Both the position numbers and the translations under genes were made by a program. Shown here piece after piece: positions 10,053-21,928 of a stretch of DNA of 64,000 nt. Source of the DNA: Zygnema cylindricum (lineage: Eukaryota; Streptophyta; Zygnematophyceae; Zygnematales; Zygnemataceae); contig JBBHKE010001841.1 of the NCBI GenBank assembly GCA_037447655.1, positions 142,600-206,599 on the forward strand. Direction: 5' to 3'. Every line of letters begins with the position of its first letter. Within the stretch, counting starts at the first letter, position 1. A model generated the notes under the pieces. That model had not been told where the DNA came from. It worked only from the letters and a program-made list of their open reading frames with translations, and searched no databases.

Positions 10053-10800
10053 CTCGAGAGTGCCCATCTTTGATGGAACATTGTTTATCTTTTTTTCCTT
10101 CCACTTCATCTTTAGTCACCTTTCATGAAAAGTGGCCACGCCTCATCTGAATGTAAATAGAGCCTCCGATCTGTGGGAGGCACTTGAAGACATTTATAAA
10201 AGTGGCACGATTCACGTACAAAAACTTGCAGATTAAAAATTTTAGGCAGTTAGTCACTAAGGAGAGAAAATGATTGATTTCTGCACTATGTTGGTGGGTT
10301 TTTTTGTGGAGTTGGAGAGTGCAGAGAAGGTGGAATCAGAAAAATAGAAGGTGAATACTTTGCTAATGAAGCTCCCGTAGGAGTATGAAAATATTGTCAA
10401 CAGATTTAAGGATCTGCGAGAAAGTTGGTGGATTTGGAACACGGTGGTTAGGATGATATAGGTTAGAGAAAACACCATTGAGCTTCGGAGCAGAGGAAAG
10501 AGTGGTCACGCCTTGGCCGCTGGAACCAATTTGAGAGATCAGGAGAACAAAAAACCATATGCAAACTTCGGTGGAGGCGAGAGAGGAGATCAAACGGATG
10601 GATCCGGATCTCGGCCTCCAGTAGGGCTTTGCCATTTTTGTAAAAAACTTGGTCACCACATGGCAGATTCCACCAAGCTGACTAAACTAAGGCTTAAGGA
10701 GAACAAATCTGGTGTACCTTCCGGGAAGAAAAATAAAGTTGTAATCACACGGGTGAAAGGGGAGCTTGGAGAAAAGAAAATCTCTAACGAAAAGGACTAG
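10053..10800 (+). pseudogene. gag of D, deleted and broken
   Basis: Starts P-P-S-R-V-P-I-F-D-G, loses much of the capsid-like region (about 10090-10150 joins distant parts), then shows the L-W-E-A-L, Y-E-N-I and L-R-S motifs and an open frame 10513-10800 carrying the zinc knuckle CHFCKKLGHHMADS, whose last cysteine is serine. Several stops. Confidence 0.8.
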
Positions 10801-11557
10801 GAGAGCTTTTTCTCAATGAAAAATTGGAGGAGAAAGATATCCCAAGGAGACAAAAATGTGTGATCGAGGATTTCCGAGAAGCTATGGAGGAAGGTTGGAT
10901 CATTGATATAGGTGCTTCACTGAATATGTGCCAAGAAAAGCAAATGTTTCCCAAGCTGAGAAAGATTCCCAATATAGAGATAGAATATGAGGATGGGAGG
11001 GTTGTAACTACAGATATAGTGGGGTTTGTAGGTACTTGTGGAGGCTCAAACATCTATAGTTATTTTTTCAAACGTCCTCTATATACCTTAGTTACGCAAG
11101 AATCTCATATCTACCTCTGTTTTGGATGACAAAGATTTTGAGACTCATTAGAACGGGAACTTTCACATCTAAATATGATGATGAGATCTATTTCACTGGT
11201 GACAAGGGTAGTCAAGGAATGTTCAGACTTAACTTGAGTAATGTAAAGAAGAGTGCTAATTATGTTGGTGTCCTCTAGATAATGGTATGGCATTAGCAGT
11301 TGGGGCATGTGCATTTGGATAGATTGAGGGAAATGAAAAAACGGGGAGTAGTGGTAGGGATTCACTTTGGGGACAATAAAGTAATGGATGATTGCAGTGG
11401 CTGTGCTCAAGGTAAGGCTCACAGATTTTCCTTTCCCAAATTTGCCACATATAATGGGGAAAAGCTACTAGATCTTGTACACACCGATATCCGGGGACCG
11501 GCTAAAATACCTTCAGTAGGAGGAAAGAGATGTATGCTAACCATAACTGATGATTAG
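10801..11557 (+). pseudogene. Protease and pre-integrase region of D
   Basis: Frame 10824-11129 holds the protease motif GWIIDIGASLNMC, one of the few here that keeps the aspartate, although the usual T or S is I. After a frameshift, 11300-11557 carries the zinc domain C-S-G-C-A-Q-G-K and the beginning of integrase (L-T-I-T-D-D), ending in a TAG where a tryptophan is expected. Confidence 0.8.
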
Positions 11558-12270
11558 TCTAAATATTCAAGAGTTTTTTTTCTCAAAAATAAATCTGAAT
11601 CACCACTCTATTTTAAAGAATATAAAGCATCGAATGAGAAGTTGCATGGAAACCTTATTAAAAGAATTAGAAGTGATAATGGGGGAGAGTACACATCCAA
11701 TCAGTTTGAGGATTTCTTGAAAGATGAGGGAGTAAAACACCAAAAAAATGTTCTTGATAATCCAGAACAAAATGGTGTAGCTGAGAGACTAAATAGAACT
11801 CTAGGTGATAGAGCCAAAAGCATGATAACAGATAAAACGATACGAAAATGTTTTTGGGCTGAAGCTATGAACAATGCAAATTACATTAAGAATAGAGTTC
11901 TTACATCAGCTATAAAAAAAGAAACACCTTATGAGAGATGGGTTTAGAGGAAGCCGGATGTATCTTATCTAAAAGAATCGAGAGTCAAGTGTATAGTCTA
12001 AACTCTGAATGTAATAATTGGAAGCTATATGCTAAAGGAAAGTCAAGATATCTAGTGGGAAATGATGAGGATGTTAAGGGATACCGAGTCTATGATCTTG
12101 GGAGAAATGATATCATAATGATTAAGCACCTAGTTTTCATGGATGAAGGAAAGTTGATAGACGCCTTCAAGTACTATAAGACAATCAAAATCAGATTTGA
12201 TCCGGAGCTCGAGGAAGAGTCAAAGTTTCATGAAAGAAGTACCAGCCCTCAGATTATTGTAGATTCATAG
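11558..12270 (+). pseudogene. Integrase of D
   Basis: Open stretch 11642-11947 has R-S-D-N-G-G-E-Y and P-E-Q-N-G-V-A-E-R-L-N-R-T, the second aspartate and the glutamate of the catalytic triad. A shift at about 11945 leads into 11938-12270, the copia C-terminal segment (D-V-K-G-Y-R-V-Y-D). The fragments align with 3267-4046 of A. Confidence 0.85.
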
Positions 12271-12297
12271 GAAAAACAGATCGAGGAGGAGACACCG

Positions 12298-12824
12298 ATG
12301 AATCTGCAAACTCCACTTGAGTTTAACAACATTGAGGAGGAGGAGACAACTCCCATAGATAGGGGAGCAGATGAAGTGATTGAGAAGAACCCATACTACT
12401 ATGTTTTCCAGCTTCCGGGTTTGAGGGAGGACGAAGGAGCGCAAAAGACTACAAGAAATGCAAGTTTTCACAAAGTAACGAACTATCTAATCCCAATGAG
12501 CCTCAAACTTAATCAAAGGCAGTAAACATCCTTGAAAATGACAGATGGATTAGAACCATTAATGATAAAGTGACTTCCATCATGGAAGCTAATACATGGG
12601 AATTAGTGGACTGCCCTCGAGACAGAAAAAACCGATGGGGTGCAAATGGGTGTTTGGACTAAAATCGACCCAGATAATACAATTGAGAGGTTCAAAGCCA
12701 GATTAGTAGCAAAGGGTTTCACCCAAAAGGAGGGAATAGATTATGAAGAGACCTTTGTACCGGTTGTACTTTTTCCCTCAATGAGGATTCTCCTAAGTCT
12801 AACTACAACATAAGACATGGAAAT
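12298..12824 (+). pseudogene. Linker and start of reverse transcriptase of D
   Basis: Acidic linker 12298-12525, then W-E-L-V-D-C and the [10 protein letters not shown] region of RVT_2 with frameshifts. Broken off at 12824, exactly at the insertion of C; the next codons continue at 24635. Confidence 0.8.
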
Positions 12825-13316
12825 TGTTGAAAAAATGTAATTAATAGTTCACTTCTCCATTTTAGTTATACTTTAAATAAAGAGAGTGAGGATGAAAGGC
12901 ACGCCATGGCTTCCGCCATGTTTAGAAAGTGGCAAATTTTGAAGTAGAGGATATTTTACTAAAATGTTGCCTAAGTCCAGATTTGAACCTAGATCTGTGG
13001 ACCAGTATGTAGACGTAAGCTTTATCCACTAGGGCGTTATCGAAACGATACACGTGACGGGTTCCAAAAATATATAAATATTAACGCGACAGCTAATTAA
13101 CTGCAGACTAATGAAAAGGAGCAATTCATGCATGTACGCAAATCTGAACAGTGTAAAATATATTTTGATCAGACGGCCCGCATTGTAGCCGCCATGCGAA
13201 GTGAACTTTTCGCGGCATTTGGAGAGAGCGTCATACGGTGCCACGTGGCGCCACATTATTTGATACGGGAGATATTGGGAGCGGGAACCGTGGCTCCCGA
13301 TTTGACAGGTGTCACC
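12825..13316 (+). repeat. 5' LTR of C, left part
   Basis: Starts TGTTGAAAAAATG. Holds an antisense tRNA-like module (12971-13042) and a G-box CCACGTGG at 13241-13248. Interrupted at 13316 by B. Continues at 18923. Confidence 0.88.
12971..13042 (-). other. tRNA-like module in the LTR of C
   Basis: On the minus strand, CTAGTGGATAAAGC resembles box A of an arginine-type tRNA and GGTTCAAATC box B, 45 bases apart. The counterpart in the 3' LTR is 23891-23963, and the LTR of F carries the same module (32063-32130). Confidence 0.5.
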
Positions 13317-14172
13317 TGTTGTTTTTAGAAAGCTTTAGTCCTCTCTATGCCTCAGTTGTGAGGGAGAGAGAGTTGTTTAGGACATAAGAAATTTTTTGGT
13401 TGAGTTCGGTTCAGTACTTACCAGAATTATTATGACAGTGAAGTTGGGAGTTCACGGTTCATTCACACTTGGGACATGCGTCGTCACTTGAGACAAATGC
13501 GTGAGTATGTCCTCCGTGGACGTACTGTATTCGGCAGGACCACGGGACTTCGTGAAGTCAGTTCTACTTTGCCAAATCCTCTAATCAGACAGCTGACAGC
13601 CGCCTCCAACAAATACTGAGGAGAAGTGACTAGATCAGTGACTAGATCACTATCACTTTACGTTGTCTGAACTTCGGTGTAAATATTTGGTAGAACATAA
13701 TTTTGTTTGTAGTGAATTAGTTGTTAAGTGTTGAGAATGTGGTTTATGACATACCTGCAGTACACAAGTATACTCACAGTATTTGTTGTGTTAGAATGTT
13801 AGATGTACGGCTGGAATGCCTCTGTACAGCTTAGTGTAGTTTTGGTGTATAGAAGTAGGACTTAGTGAATTTGATTCATTAGGAAAAAATGATATGAAAA
13901 CTGTACACTCAGTTTTATGTAATTTCATTTCTGAATATCTCAAAGATCTGTGAGCAAAATTAAATGAAATTATGTGTGTGTGTGGTTTTTGCATGTCATC
14001 TAAGCTGTGGTAAAGTTTTAGGACCATTGGGTTTCTGTACTGAAAGTTATAGTCCGTCAAAGTTGCTGTTCAACCATCGGTCTTTGTGGAAGCTTCCTCT
14101 CTTGATTTTTTCTACAATGACTAATGTTGCATCTTCTTCATCTTCAGTGCCAGCAGTTGTCTCAGAACAACA
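13317..14172 (+). repeat. 5' LTR of B
   Basis: 856 bp, partner 18077-18917 (841 bp), with a moderate number of differences by eye. The gag ATG lies at 14117, so the LTR encodes the first 18 codons of gag, a serine-rich stretch. No tRNA-like module is obvious in this lineage. Confidence 0.9.
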
Positions 14173-14880
14173 GGTCAGGGGCCCGCCTTCACGAATTTCG
14201 ATTTTTGATAGACGCGAATATTTGTATTGGGCAGATTTGGTTAAGTCTTACTTCAAGCAAGTGAAACTTATTGATGTGTTAAATGGATCACTGGCAGAAT
14301 CTGATGCGAGCTTTGATCAGAAAAATGACCAAGCTTTGCATTTCGTGAAGCTTATGATATAAAAAGAATTGCATATGACATATATTAATGTTACAAAGGC
14401 ATCAGAATTGTGGGATGCATTGAAATCTTCTTATGTTAAAGCTAGTGACCAGCATGAGATTATAACTACTGGTCAGATCTATGAGTATGTACACATGTGG
14501 TAGCATGGTAGAATAGACTAATCGGTTTCGAATGTTATTGTCAAAAAATGCATGTTCTTGGGGGACTTTCTCCCGTTATCATAAGGCCATGATTCTCTTA
14601 AAAGGGCTTTCAATGAATATAAAGGAGCCTTAGATGAAATGAAAAAAATGTCTAAACCTCTTTAGAATTTGCAAACAGCTATAGAGTTTATCTTTGCAGA
14701 AGAGGTTACTCAAACAGTTTTAGGATTAGGGAAACCAGCTGTAGCATTTACGGCTCGGTTTCAGAGGGAAAGTAGATATAAAGGGAATCAGTTTAATCCT
14801 CAGTTTGAGAAATGTGTTTATTGATATACTGATGGTAACTCCTTCAGAGCTTGTCCTTTGTATATAAAAGCTCTTGAAAT
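14117..14880 (+). pseudogene. gag of B, broken
   Basis: Initiates in the LTR, crosses the primer site region (GGTCAGGGGCCCGCC at 14173-14187, read as V-R-G-P-P) and shows I-F-D-R-R-E-Y-L-Y-W-A-D and S-Y-F. A TAA falls at about 14360, then T-K-A-S-E-L-W-D-A-L and further stops. The zinc knuckle near 14808-14860 has a TGA in place of the second cysteine and N in place of the histidine. Confidence 0.85.
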
Positions 14881-15154
14881 AGGTAACTTTCAGAAAGGAT
14901 GGAGACACCACGGACCTCCCATTTCCCAAAAACCTCCGAATGAAACTGTTGCATTTTCAGCGAAGGATACGGAATTGAAGAAGAAAAAGACCAAGGAAAC
15001 GACACCTGATGTGATCAATTTTCCAAAAACTGATGTCAAAGAGTTCTTTCCTCTTGCTAAACTCGACATGATGGAAGGAGAAAAGGACCTCAGATGGATA
15101 ATGGATTCCGGCAGCTCTTCACACATGTGTTGGAACAAGTTTCTACGTTTGTAG
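14858..15154 (+). pseudogene. Protease region of B
   Basis: Open stretch with K-rich linker and the active-site motif RWIMDSGSSSHMCWNK, catalytic aspartate intact. Compared with elements I and L, sequence between the protease motif and the pre-integrase domain is deleted at about 15140, so the enzyme is C-terminally truncated. Confidence 0.85.
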
Positions 15155-16200
15155 CTGAAAGCAAAGGCTTTGAGGTTCTCCAGCAAAATGGCAAGAAAAT
15201 AGTGAGCAAGAATGGAAGAGTAGCTCTAGTAGGAATTAGAGGCCCAAACTTTTTGTACCGCTTGGACCTGGCTAATAAAATTAATTTTGCGTACTATAGT
15301 GTTCTATGTGATAATTTTTTGTGGCATAAAAGGCTTAGTCATGTGCATCATGAGAGACTTACTAAGTTGATAAAGCACGATATGATAGAGGGAGTCAAGC
15401 TTGGTCAACAAGAGTCTCATGTGTGTGATGGTTGTGCTCTGGGAAAGCTTCACAAGCTTCCCCTATCACAAGTTTCTGATCACCGAGCCACAGATGTTCT
15501 TGGTATTATTCACTCTGATGTTTTCGGCCCTTCCAAAGTTCCCTCTCTTGGTAGCAGCCACTTCTTTGTCACCTTTACAGACGATTACTCCCGGTATAGT
15601 CGCCTATACTTCATGAAGGAGAAGAGAGAAGTCTTCACTCACTTTAAACACTACAAAATTTGGGCGGAGAAACTTCACGGCAAATCTATTCTTGCTTTGC
15701 GGACAGATAATAGTGTAGAGTATGTATCTCATGCCTTTGCTGATTTTTTGAAAGAAAATGGCATCTCTCGTTAATTTACTGCTGCGTACAGACCGGAGCA
15801 AAATGGTGTTGCCGAGAGACTTAATCAGACTTTGACTGAATGTGCTCGATTTATGATGGCCGATAAAGGTGTGGATCCAAAGTTTTGGGGGGAAGCTTTT
15901 CATTGTGCTTCCTACATCAGAAATAGAGTGAAAACCCGAGCTGTTAGGGGTAAGACACCTTATGAAGTGTGGACAGGCAAAAAGCCAAATGTCAGTCATT
16001 TTAGAGTTTTTGGTAGCAAATGTTTTATCTTGGATAATCTTCCTAATTGGAAGCTTAGTCCAAAATCTATACCTGGTGTCTTTTAAGGGTATGATGATGA
16101 ATCTGCAAGCTATAGAGTGTATAATCCTCAGAGAGGATGTCTTCAGACAGCCAGGAATTTTCAGATTAAAGAAAAAAGTCAATCTGTTGATGTTTTTAGC
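15094..16200 (+). pseudogene. Pre-integrase and integrase of B
   Basis: Frame 15094-15774 has the zinc domain (WHKRLSHVHHERL ... CDGCALGK) and the integrase core with F-T-D-D-Y-S-R-Y and R-T-D-N-S-V-E-Y; the second G of the usual N-G-G-E is V here. A single TAA at 15774 interrupts before P-E-Q-N-G-V-A-E-R-L-N-Q-T, which carries the glutamate; 15832-16086 continues to N-W-K-L. All three catalytic acidic residues are still encoded. Confidence 0.88.
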
Positions 16201-16241
16201 ATGGATGCAGCTTAAAGGAATGAGAAAATACGTATATCATT

Positions 16242-17365
16242 GTGGAGCAGATACCTTTTACTCCATCCTCTTCTACTTCTTCTACCTCTCTCCCAAATGC
16301 CTCAAGGCCGTATAATACCCCTTTCGGAGCTGCTCTTTCTACTGATGCTCCTCCCAATACACGCCGTGTGCGACAAGCTAGGGAACCAACAGTTCCTGCG
16401 TCACATTTTCCGAGGGGAAGAAGGCAAAACAACCGCCTTCGAGGCGACCGAGTGGAGAGTGCTTTTTTTGCAAGGACAAGGGAGCAGTTTACTATTCATG
16501 TAGCTTTTTCCATTCGTGAAAAGATCATTGGATCTCGACAGCTAATGAAGAGATAAAGTCAATTATGGAAGCCCAAACTTGGGAACTTGTGGAGCTCCCA
16601 CCGAACCGGAAAGCTATCGGTTGTAAGTGGGTCTTCAAATTAAAATTGAATCCTGATAATATAATTGAGAGATATAAAGCTAGACTGGTGGCTAAGGGAT
16701 TTAGCCAAAACGAGGGAATTGATTATGAAGAGACCTTCTCTCCTGTGGTTCGCTTTCCTACTGTTAGAGTTTTGCTATCTCTTGCTGCAATAGAGGATAT
16801 GGAATTGCATCAGATGGATGTTAAGACGACTTTCTTGCATGGTGATTTGGAGGAAGTAATTTATATGAAGCAGCCAGAGATGTATGCAGAAAAAGGGAAA
16901 GAAAATCTGGTCTGTAAACTGTTGAAGTCCCTGTATGGTCTGAAACAGGCTCCGAGACAATGGAACCTGAAATTAGATGAGTTTTTAACCAATCTTGGCT
17001 TTACCAGGATCAGTTCAGATCACTTAGTCTATGTATTGCAAGGTGATGATGGAGTGATTTATGTGTCATTTTATGTAGATGATTTGCTACTGATTAGCAA
17101 ATCTATCAATGAGATTAATAAAATAAAATCAGCTATGAATTCCCAGTTTGAAATGAAAGACTTGTGTGAGGCTAAGTATATTATAGGAATTCAAGTAGAA
17201 AGAGACACGATTTTTTTTTTTTATTTAACTCAAAAAGAAGCAATCAAGAACATGTTAGAAAAGTTTGGCATATCAGATGCAAAGGGCAGTGCCACTCCTA
17301 TAGAATTCAGACAGAAATTGGAGGGTACGAAACGGATGGTGGTGTTTTGGATGATGATTTCTTAG
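16242..17365 (+). pseudogene. Linker and reverse transcriptase of B
   Basis: Linker 16242-16556, then after one stop an almost intact RVT_2 domain at 16565-17365 (266 codons): [37 protein letters not shown] and YVDDLLLISK with both palm aspartates. A T-run at 17212-17222 gives three phenylalanines and may be slippage. A frameshift at about 17335 ends the frame. Confidence 0.9.
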
Positions 17366-18053
17366 ATTCGAGGAGGCAGATTCTATGTCCTCCATTCCTT
17401 ACAGGCAGATTGTCGGAAGCCTCATTTATTTCATGAAATGTACTCATCCCGACATCGCAGCAGCGGTTGGAGCTTTCAGCTGAAGCCTGGAAAATCGAAG
17501 GAAGTCGGACTATGAGGCAGCAAATAGAGTTATTCGTTATCTTGCAAGAAGTCAAAATCTTAAACTCTCTCTCCGTGGAGAGGAAGTAAAAATTCATACA
17601 TGGAGCGATGCGAGCTACGGAGATATGCCCAGCCAACGCTCCACTACCGGATACATTTTGAAGATTAGAAGTAGAACTTGGTGCTAGATAAGCAAACTTC
17701 AAAAGGTAACAGCTCAGTGTACCATAGAGGCTGAGTACATGGCTGCCAGCTCGGCAGTTAAGGAGTTACTTTGGGTAAAGTCTCTTCACTAAGAGCTTCT
17801 CTTTATACAATCTGGACCACAGATAGTGTGGTGTGACAATCAGGCAGCAATCACTATTGCATCTATTCCCAGTCATCACTTTAAGAGAAAGCACATTGAT
17901 ATCAAGCTACATTTTGTAAGAGAAAAGGTGATGGGAAAAGTCTTGAAGTTGAGTTATTTACCTGATGAGCAAATGGTGGCTGATATGATGACGAAACCCT
18001 TACATGCTCCCAAATTGAAACTCTGTAGAGAGGCATGTGGACTGAGTGACTAA
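17366..18053 (+). pseudogene. RNase H of B
   Basis: Y-R-Q-I-V-G-S-L-I-Y-F, C-T-H-P-D-I-A-A-A-V-G, W-S-D-A-S-Y-G-D, E-A-E-Y-M-A and W-C-D-N-Q-A-A are all visible with four or so stops in the first two thirds. The last 75 codons are open to the natural end C-G-L-S-D followed by TAA. The polypurine tract TTAGGGGAG precedes the 3' LTR. Confidence 0.88.
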
Positions 18054-18076
18054 AAGAGTCTAAAACTTTAGGGGAG

Positions 18077-18917
18077 TGTTGTTTTTAGAAAGCTTTAGTC
18101 CTCTCTATGCCTCAGTTATGAGAGAGAGAGAGCTGTTCAAGACTTAAATTATTTTTTGGTTGAGTTCGGTTCAGTACTTACCAAAATTATTATGACAGTG
18201 AAGTTGGGAGTTCACGGTCATTCACACTTGGGACACGCGTCGTCACTTGAGAGAAATGCGTGAGTATGTCCTCCGTGGACGTACGGAAATTTGGCAGGAC
18301 CACGGGACTTCGTGAAGTCAGTTCTATTGTGCCAAATCCTCTAATCGAAAAACTGACAGCCGGCGCCAACAAATATTGACGAGGCGTGACTAGATCACTA
18401 TCACTTTACGTTGTCTGAACTTTGGTGAAAACATTTGGTAGAACAAAATTTTGTCTGTAGTGAATTAGTTGTTTAGTGTTGAGAATTTGGTTTATGACAT
18501 ACCTTCAGTACACAAGTATACTCACATTATTTGTTGTGTTAGAATGTTAGATGTACAGCTGGAATGCCTCCGTACAGCTTAGTGTAGTTTCGGTGTATAG
18601 AAGTAGGACTTAGTGAATTTGATTCATTAGGAACAAATGATATGAAACTTTACACTCACTTTTATGTAATTTCATTTCTGAATATCTCACAGATCTGTGA
18701 GCGGAATTAAGTGAAATTTGTGTGTGTGTTCCTTTGCATGTTATCTACACTGTGGTAAAGTTTTAACACCATTGGGTTCCTATACTGAGAGTTATAGTCT
18801 GTCAAAGTTGTTGTTCAGCCATCGGTCTTTGTAGAAGCTTCCTTTCTTGATTTTTTCTACAATGACTAATGTTGCATCTTCTTCATCTTCAGTGCCAACA
18901 GTTATCTCAGAACAACA
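18077..18917 (+). repeat. 3' LTR of B
   Basis: Direct repeat of 13317-14172. The ATG (18862-18864) and serine-rich gag codons are repeated here too and run into the LTR of C downstream. Confidence 0.9.
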
Positions 18918-18922
18918 TCACC

Positions 18923-19318
18923 TTGTAGACCTTGTTGTGTAATGGTCGTACAATAAGTACATCGCCTATTGTACCTTCTTGTACTATATAGTGTTCCTAT
19001 TGGACTAGGGTGTAGTAGTAGGTAGTCGTGAGTAGGCAAACCAAGACTTAGTGAAGTTTAGGTACCTCTCACTAAGAGAGCTTGTAACTGTAAAGGTCAT
19101 CTTCGACCATCCATAACTTACTGCTCAGGGGTGCAAATTTAGTGATTCTTTTTGCGTTTGACTCAAGGGAGTCTTCTCCTGACAAGGGTGAGGGTGGTTT
19201 GAATATTTGTGTTACTGGGCGGCACTTATTCAGTGGGAAAGTGGAAGGGGCAAATATTATCCTAGAGGCTTTATATAGGCTGCTCATTCTGTGAGTCAAT
19301 AGAGACCACAAGATTTCG
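18923..19318 (+). repeat. 5' LTR of C, right part
   Basis: Continues 13316 after B. It holds GTAC clusters (18950-19000), the promoter palindrome GGTCATCTTCGACC (19095-19108) and the gag start, which has mutated to ATA. The LTR end CA has become CG. Confidence 0.88.
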
Positions 19319-20300
19319 GGTTATGGACCCACCCTCTAGGATGCCCGTATTTCATGGATCAACCTTTTTGTATTGGGAAATGATGGTGGAGGAAGAACTA
19401 TCTGAGAAGCATCTATGGGGCATATTGTCTGGACAAATTCGATGCCCACCTCCAACTGGGTTTGGAGGGACACGTTTTTCTGGCACCTCCGCCTCTTCCG
19501 TTGGTAGAACAGCTGCCACCATCACCAAGGATGAAGAAGAGGAAGGAGAGAAGATTTTCATAGAAGGAGAAAGGGGAGGAGATGCAACTCTAGTGACACC
19601 ATTGCCGAAGGCGATACCGGCTGCAACACCACCAGCAAGGGGCGACAAGGGTTCAGACCGAAAGATCAAAGTATGAAAAGTGGAACTACAAAGACAAGGT
19701 TGCTAAGCTCTTAATTCTTAAAAGTGTAGCAAAAGGCATTGCCATTCCCCTTATGCATGTCAAATCTTCATCTCAGATTTGGATATCACTAGTTAACAAA
19801 TACAAGAGTGGATTATTGCAGCAGCAACAGTTGGCAGAAAATAAGATTGCAGCTTATACTTATAAGGGAGGAAGTATGGATAATTATTGCAATGATTTAC
19901 AAGCATTATTTGAAGAGCTAGAGAGTGCAGGTAACTCATGGTCTGAGAGACAAAGAGTGAACACATTAATGAAGAAACTACCTGAAGTGTATGAGAATAT
20001 TATTCACTGATTGCGAACATAGGAGATAGCAATTAAAATTGGGATGACACAGTGGGAATGATTTTAGTGAAAGAAAGGACCATAGAGCTTAGGAGAGGGA
20101 GTCCAAGTGTTCAAGCATTGTCTGCAGGAGCTGATTGGCGGAAGCGTGATGAGGAGAGAGGGAAAAATCCCTATCGAAACTTTGGTGGAAGAGGATAAGG
20201 AGGTGGCAGATTTGATAGACAGGGGAGAGGAACTTCTCGAGGAGGATTTTGTCACTTCTGCAAGAAACCGGGACACTATATGGCAGATTGTGTCAAACTT
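19319..20300 (+). pseudogene. gag of C with primer-binding site, broken
   Basis: The primer site GGTTATGGACCCACC (19319-19333) supplies the first usable ATG (19323) and leads to P-P-S-R-M-P-V-F-H-G, L-Y-W-E-M and I-R-C-P-P. Frame 19323-19676 ends at a TGA; 19753-20010 carries Y-C-N-D-L and L-P-E-V-Y-E-N-I. The knuckle CHFCKKPGHYMADC is encoded near 20245-20295 in the frame leading into the next segment. Confidence 0.85.
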
Positions 20301-21074
20301 GCAGATCTTCGACTGAAAGATGGTCAAGGAACCTCAAGGCACGGAGGAAAGAAAAAGGCTTTCATGACTCAAGTTTTTGATGAGAAAGTGGAAGAAAAAA
20401 CTGAACTAGAAGAGGAGCTTGAGGAGCTTCTTCTTAATATGAAAAACACTGAAAAACATGCCGACATTCCATGGAGACAAAAGTGTGTTTTCGGAGTTAA
20501 GAGGGATCTACTCGAGGATGGGTGGATCATGCACTCAGGAGCTTCAATGCGTATGTGCAAAGATAAGCGATGGTTCACTAAACTGAGAAAGATCCCAACA
20601 ATTGAGATAGAGTACGGAGATGGTAGAGTAGAAACCACAAGTCTTGTTGGAACTGTTGACTTGAAGGTTCTAGTTGATGGAAAGGCCTCAATTGTAACAC
20701 TCTCAGACGTTCTTTACATTCCACAACTTAGCCATAACCTAGTTTCAATAGCTCTCCTAGATGAAACGGAGTTTGAAACAAGAACTAAGAAAGGAATCTT
20801 CACAGCAAGCTCTGATAATGAGGTTTATTTCATCGCTGAGAAGGGCAATCAAGGAATGTTCAGAATTTTTCTTTGCAATGAAAAGAGTGTTCTCTACTCG
20901 TCTGCAAGTGAGATGATGCTTTGGCACAAAAGGTTGGGGCATGTGCATCTAGATAGATTAAAGAAAATGAAGAAAAAGGGAATAATGAAGGGTATTACTT
21001 TTGAGGATGATGAGACCTTTGATGATTGTAGTGGATGCGCCCAAGGGAAGATTCATAGACTTCCATTTCTATGA
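20280..21074 (+). pseudogene. Protease and pre-integrase region of C
   Basis: Open for 264 codons. The protease motif is W-I-M-H-S-G-A-S, so the catalytic aspartate is replaced by histidine. The zinc domain W-H-K-R-L-G-H ... C-S-G-C-A-Q-G-K is intact. Stop at 21072. Confidence 0.87.
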
Positions 21075-21900
21075 GCAACCACATTTAGGAGAGAGAGGGT
21101 ATTGGATCTATTTCACAATGATGTTGAGGACCTGCTAGGTATGCTTCACATAGGGGGAAGAGATGGATGTTAACCATCACAGATGATTGGTCTAGATACA
21201 CGAAGGTATATTTTCTCAAACATAAGTCAAAGGTATTAAGATGTTTCAAAGAGTATAAAGTATGGAGTGAAAAGCTACATGAAACCTCAATAAAAGAGAT
21301 AAAAAGTGATAATGGGAAAGAATACATCTCAAGGGAACTTGAAGAATGTCTTAAAGAAGAAGGAATTCATCATGAGAAAATTGTTCTCAATAATCTTGAA
21401 CAAAATGAAGTAGCAGAAAGAGTGAATAGAACTTTAGGAGATATGCCCAAAAGTATTTTAAGTGATAAGAGGATAGGGCTGCAGTTTTGGGTTGAGTCTA
21501 TGAACTATGCTAATTTAATCAAAAAAAGAGTCCTAACTTCAGCAAATAAAGAGTAAACTCCGTATGAGAGGTGGACAAGAAGAAAGCCTGATTTGTCTAG
21601 TTTGAGAGTGTTCGGAAGTCAAGTTTACAGTTTGGATTCCGATAAGACTAAATGGAAGTTAGAGTGAAGAGGGAAACCAGGATATCTTGTAGGATATGAT
21701 GAGAGCACAAAAGGATACCGGGTGTATGACTTGAAAAAAAAAGATATAATTTTGGTAAAACACATAGTGGTGATGAATGAAGTGAAGTCCATTGATCCAT
21801 TCAAATATAATAAAGAAGTCAAAATCAGATTTGTAACGGATCAGTTTTCTGACTTTGAATCTGAAAATGAAGAGAAAGAAGATGGATAAAAAGAAAAATC
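21075..21900 (+). pseudogene. Integrase of C
   Basis: Frame 21167-21556 keeps T-D-D-W-S-R-Y, K-S-D-N-G-K-E-Y and L-E-Q-N-E-V-A-E-R-V-N-R-T, that is all three acidic catalytic residues. One TAA at 21554, then W-T-R-R-K-P, R-V-F-G-S-Q-V-Y and K-G-Y-R-V-Y-D with one more stop. Confidence 0.87.
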
Positions 21901-21928
21901 TACAGATGAACCAAAGGAGAAGGAGGAA

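Larger units (their letters stand above)
13317..18917 (+). mobile_element. Copia-type element B, innermost, in the 5' LTR of C
   Basis: LTRs 13317-14172 and 18077-18917, start TGTTGTTTTTAG and end GAACAACA. Perfect target duplication TCACC (13312-13316, 18918-18922). The empty site survives in the 3' LTR of C near 24225-24240, which reads through without interruption. It belongs to a different copia lineage from A, C, D, E and F (protease W-I-M-D-S-G, gag starting MTNVASSSSS) and is closer to I, J, K and L. Confidence 0.93.

Noticed and set aside
15604-16182. 192-codon minus-strand frame
   Set aside because: Shadow of the integrase of B on the plus strand.
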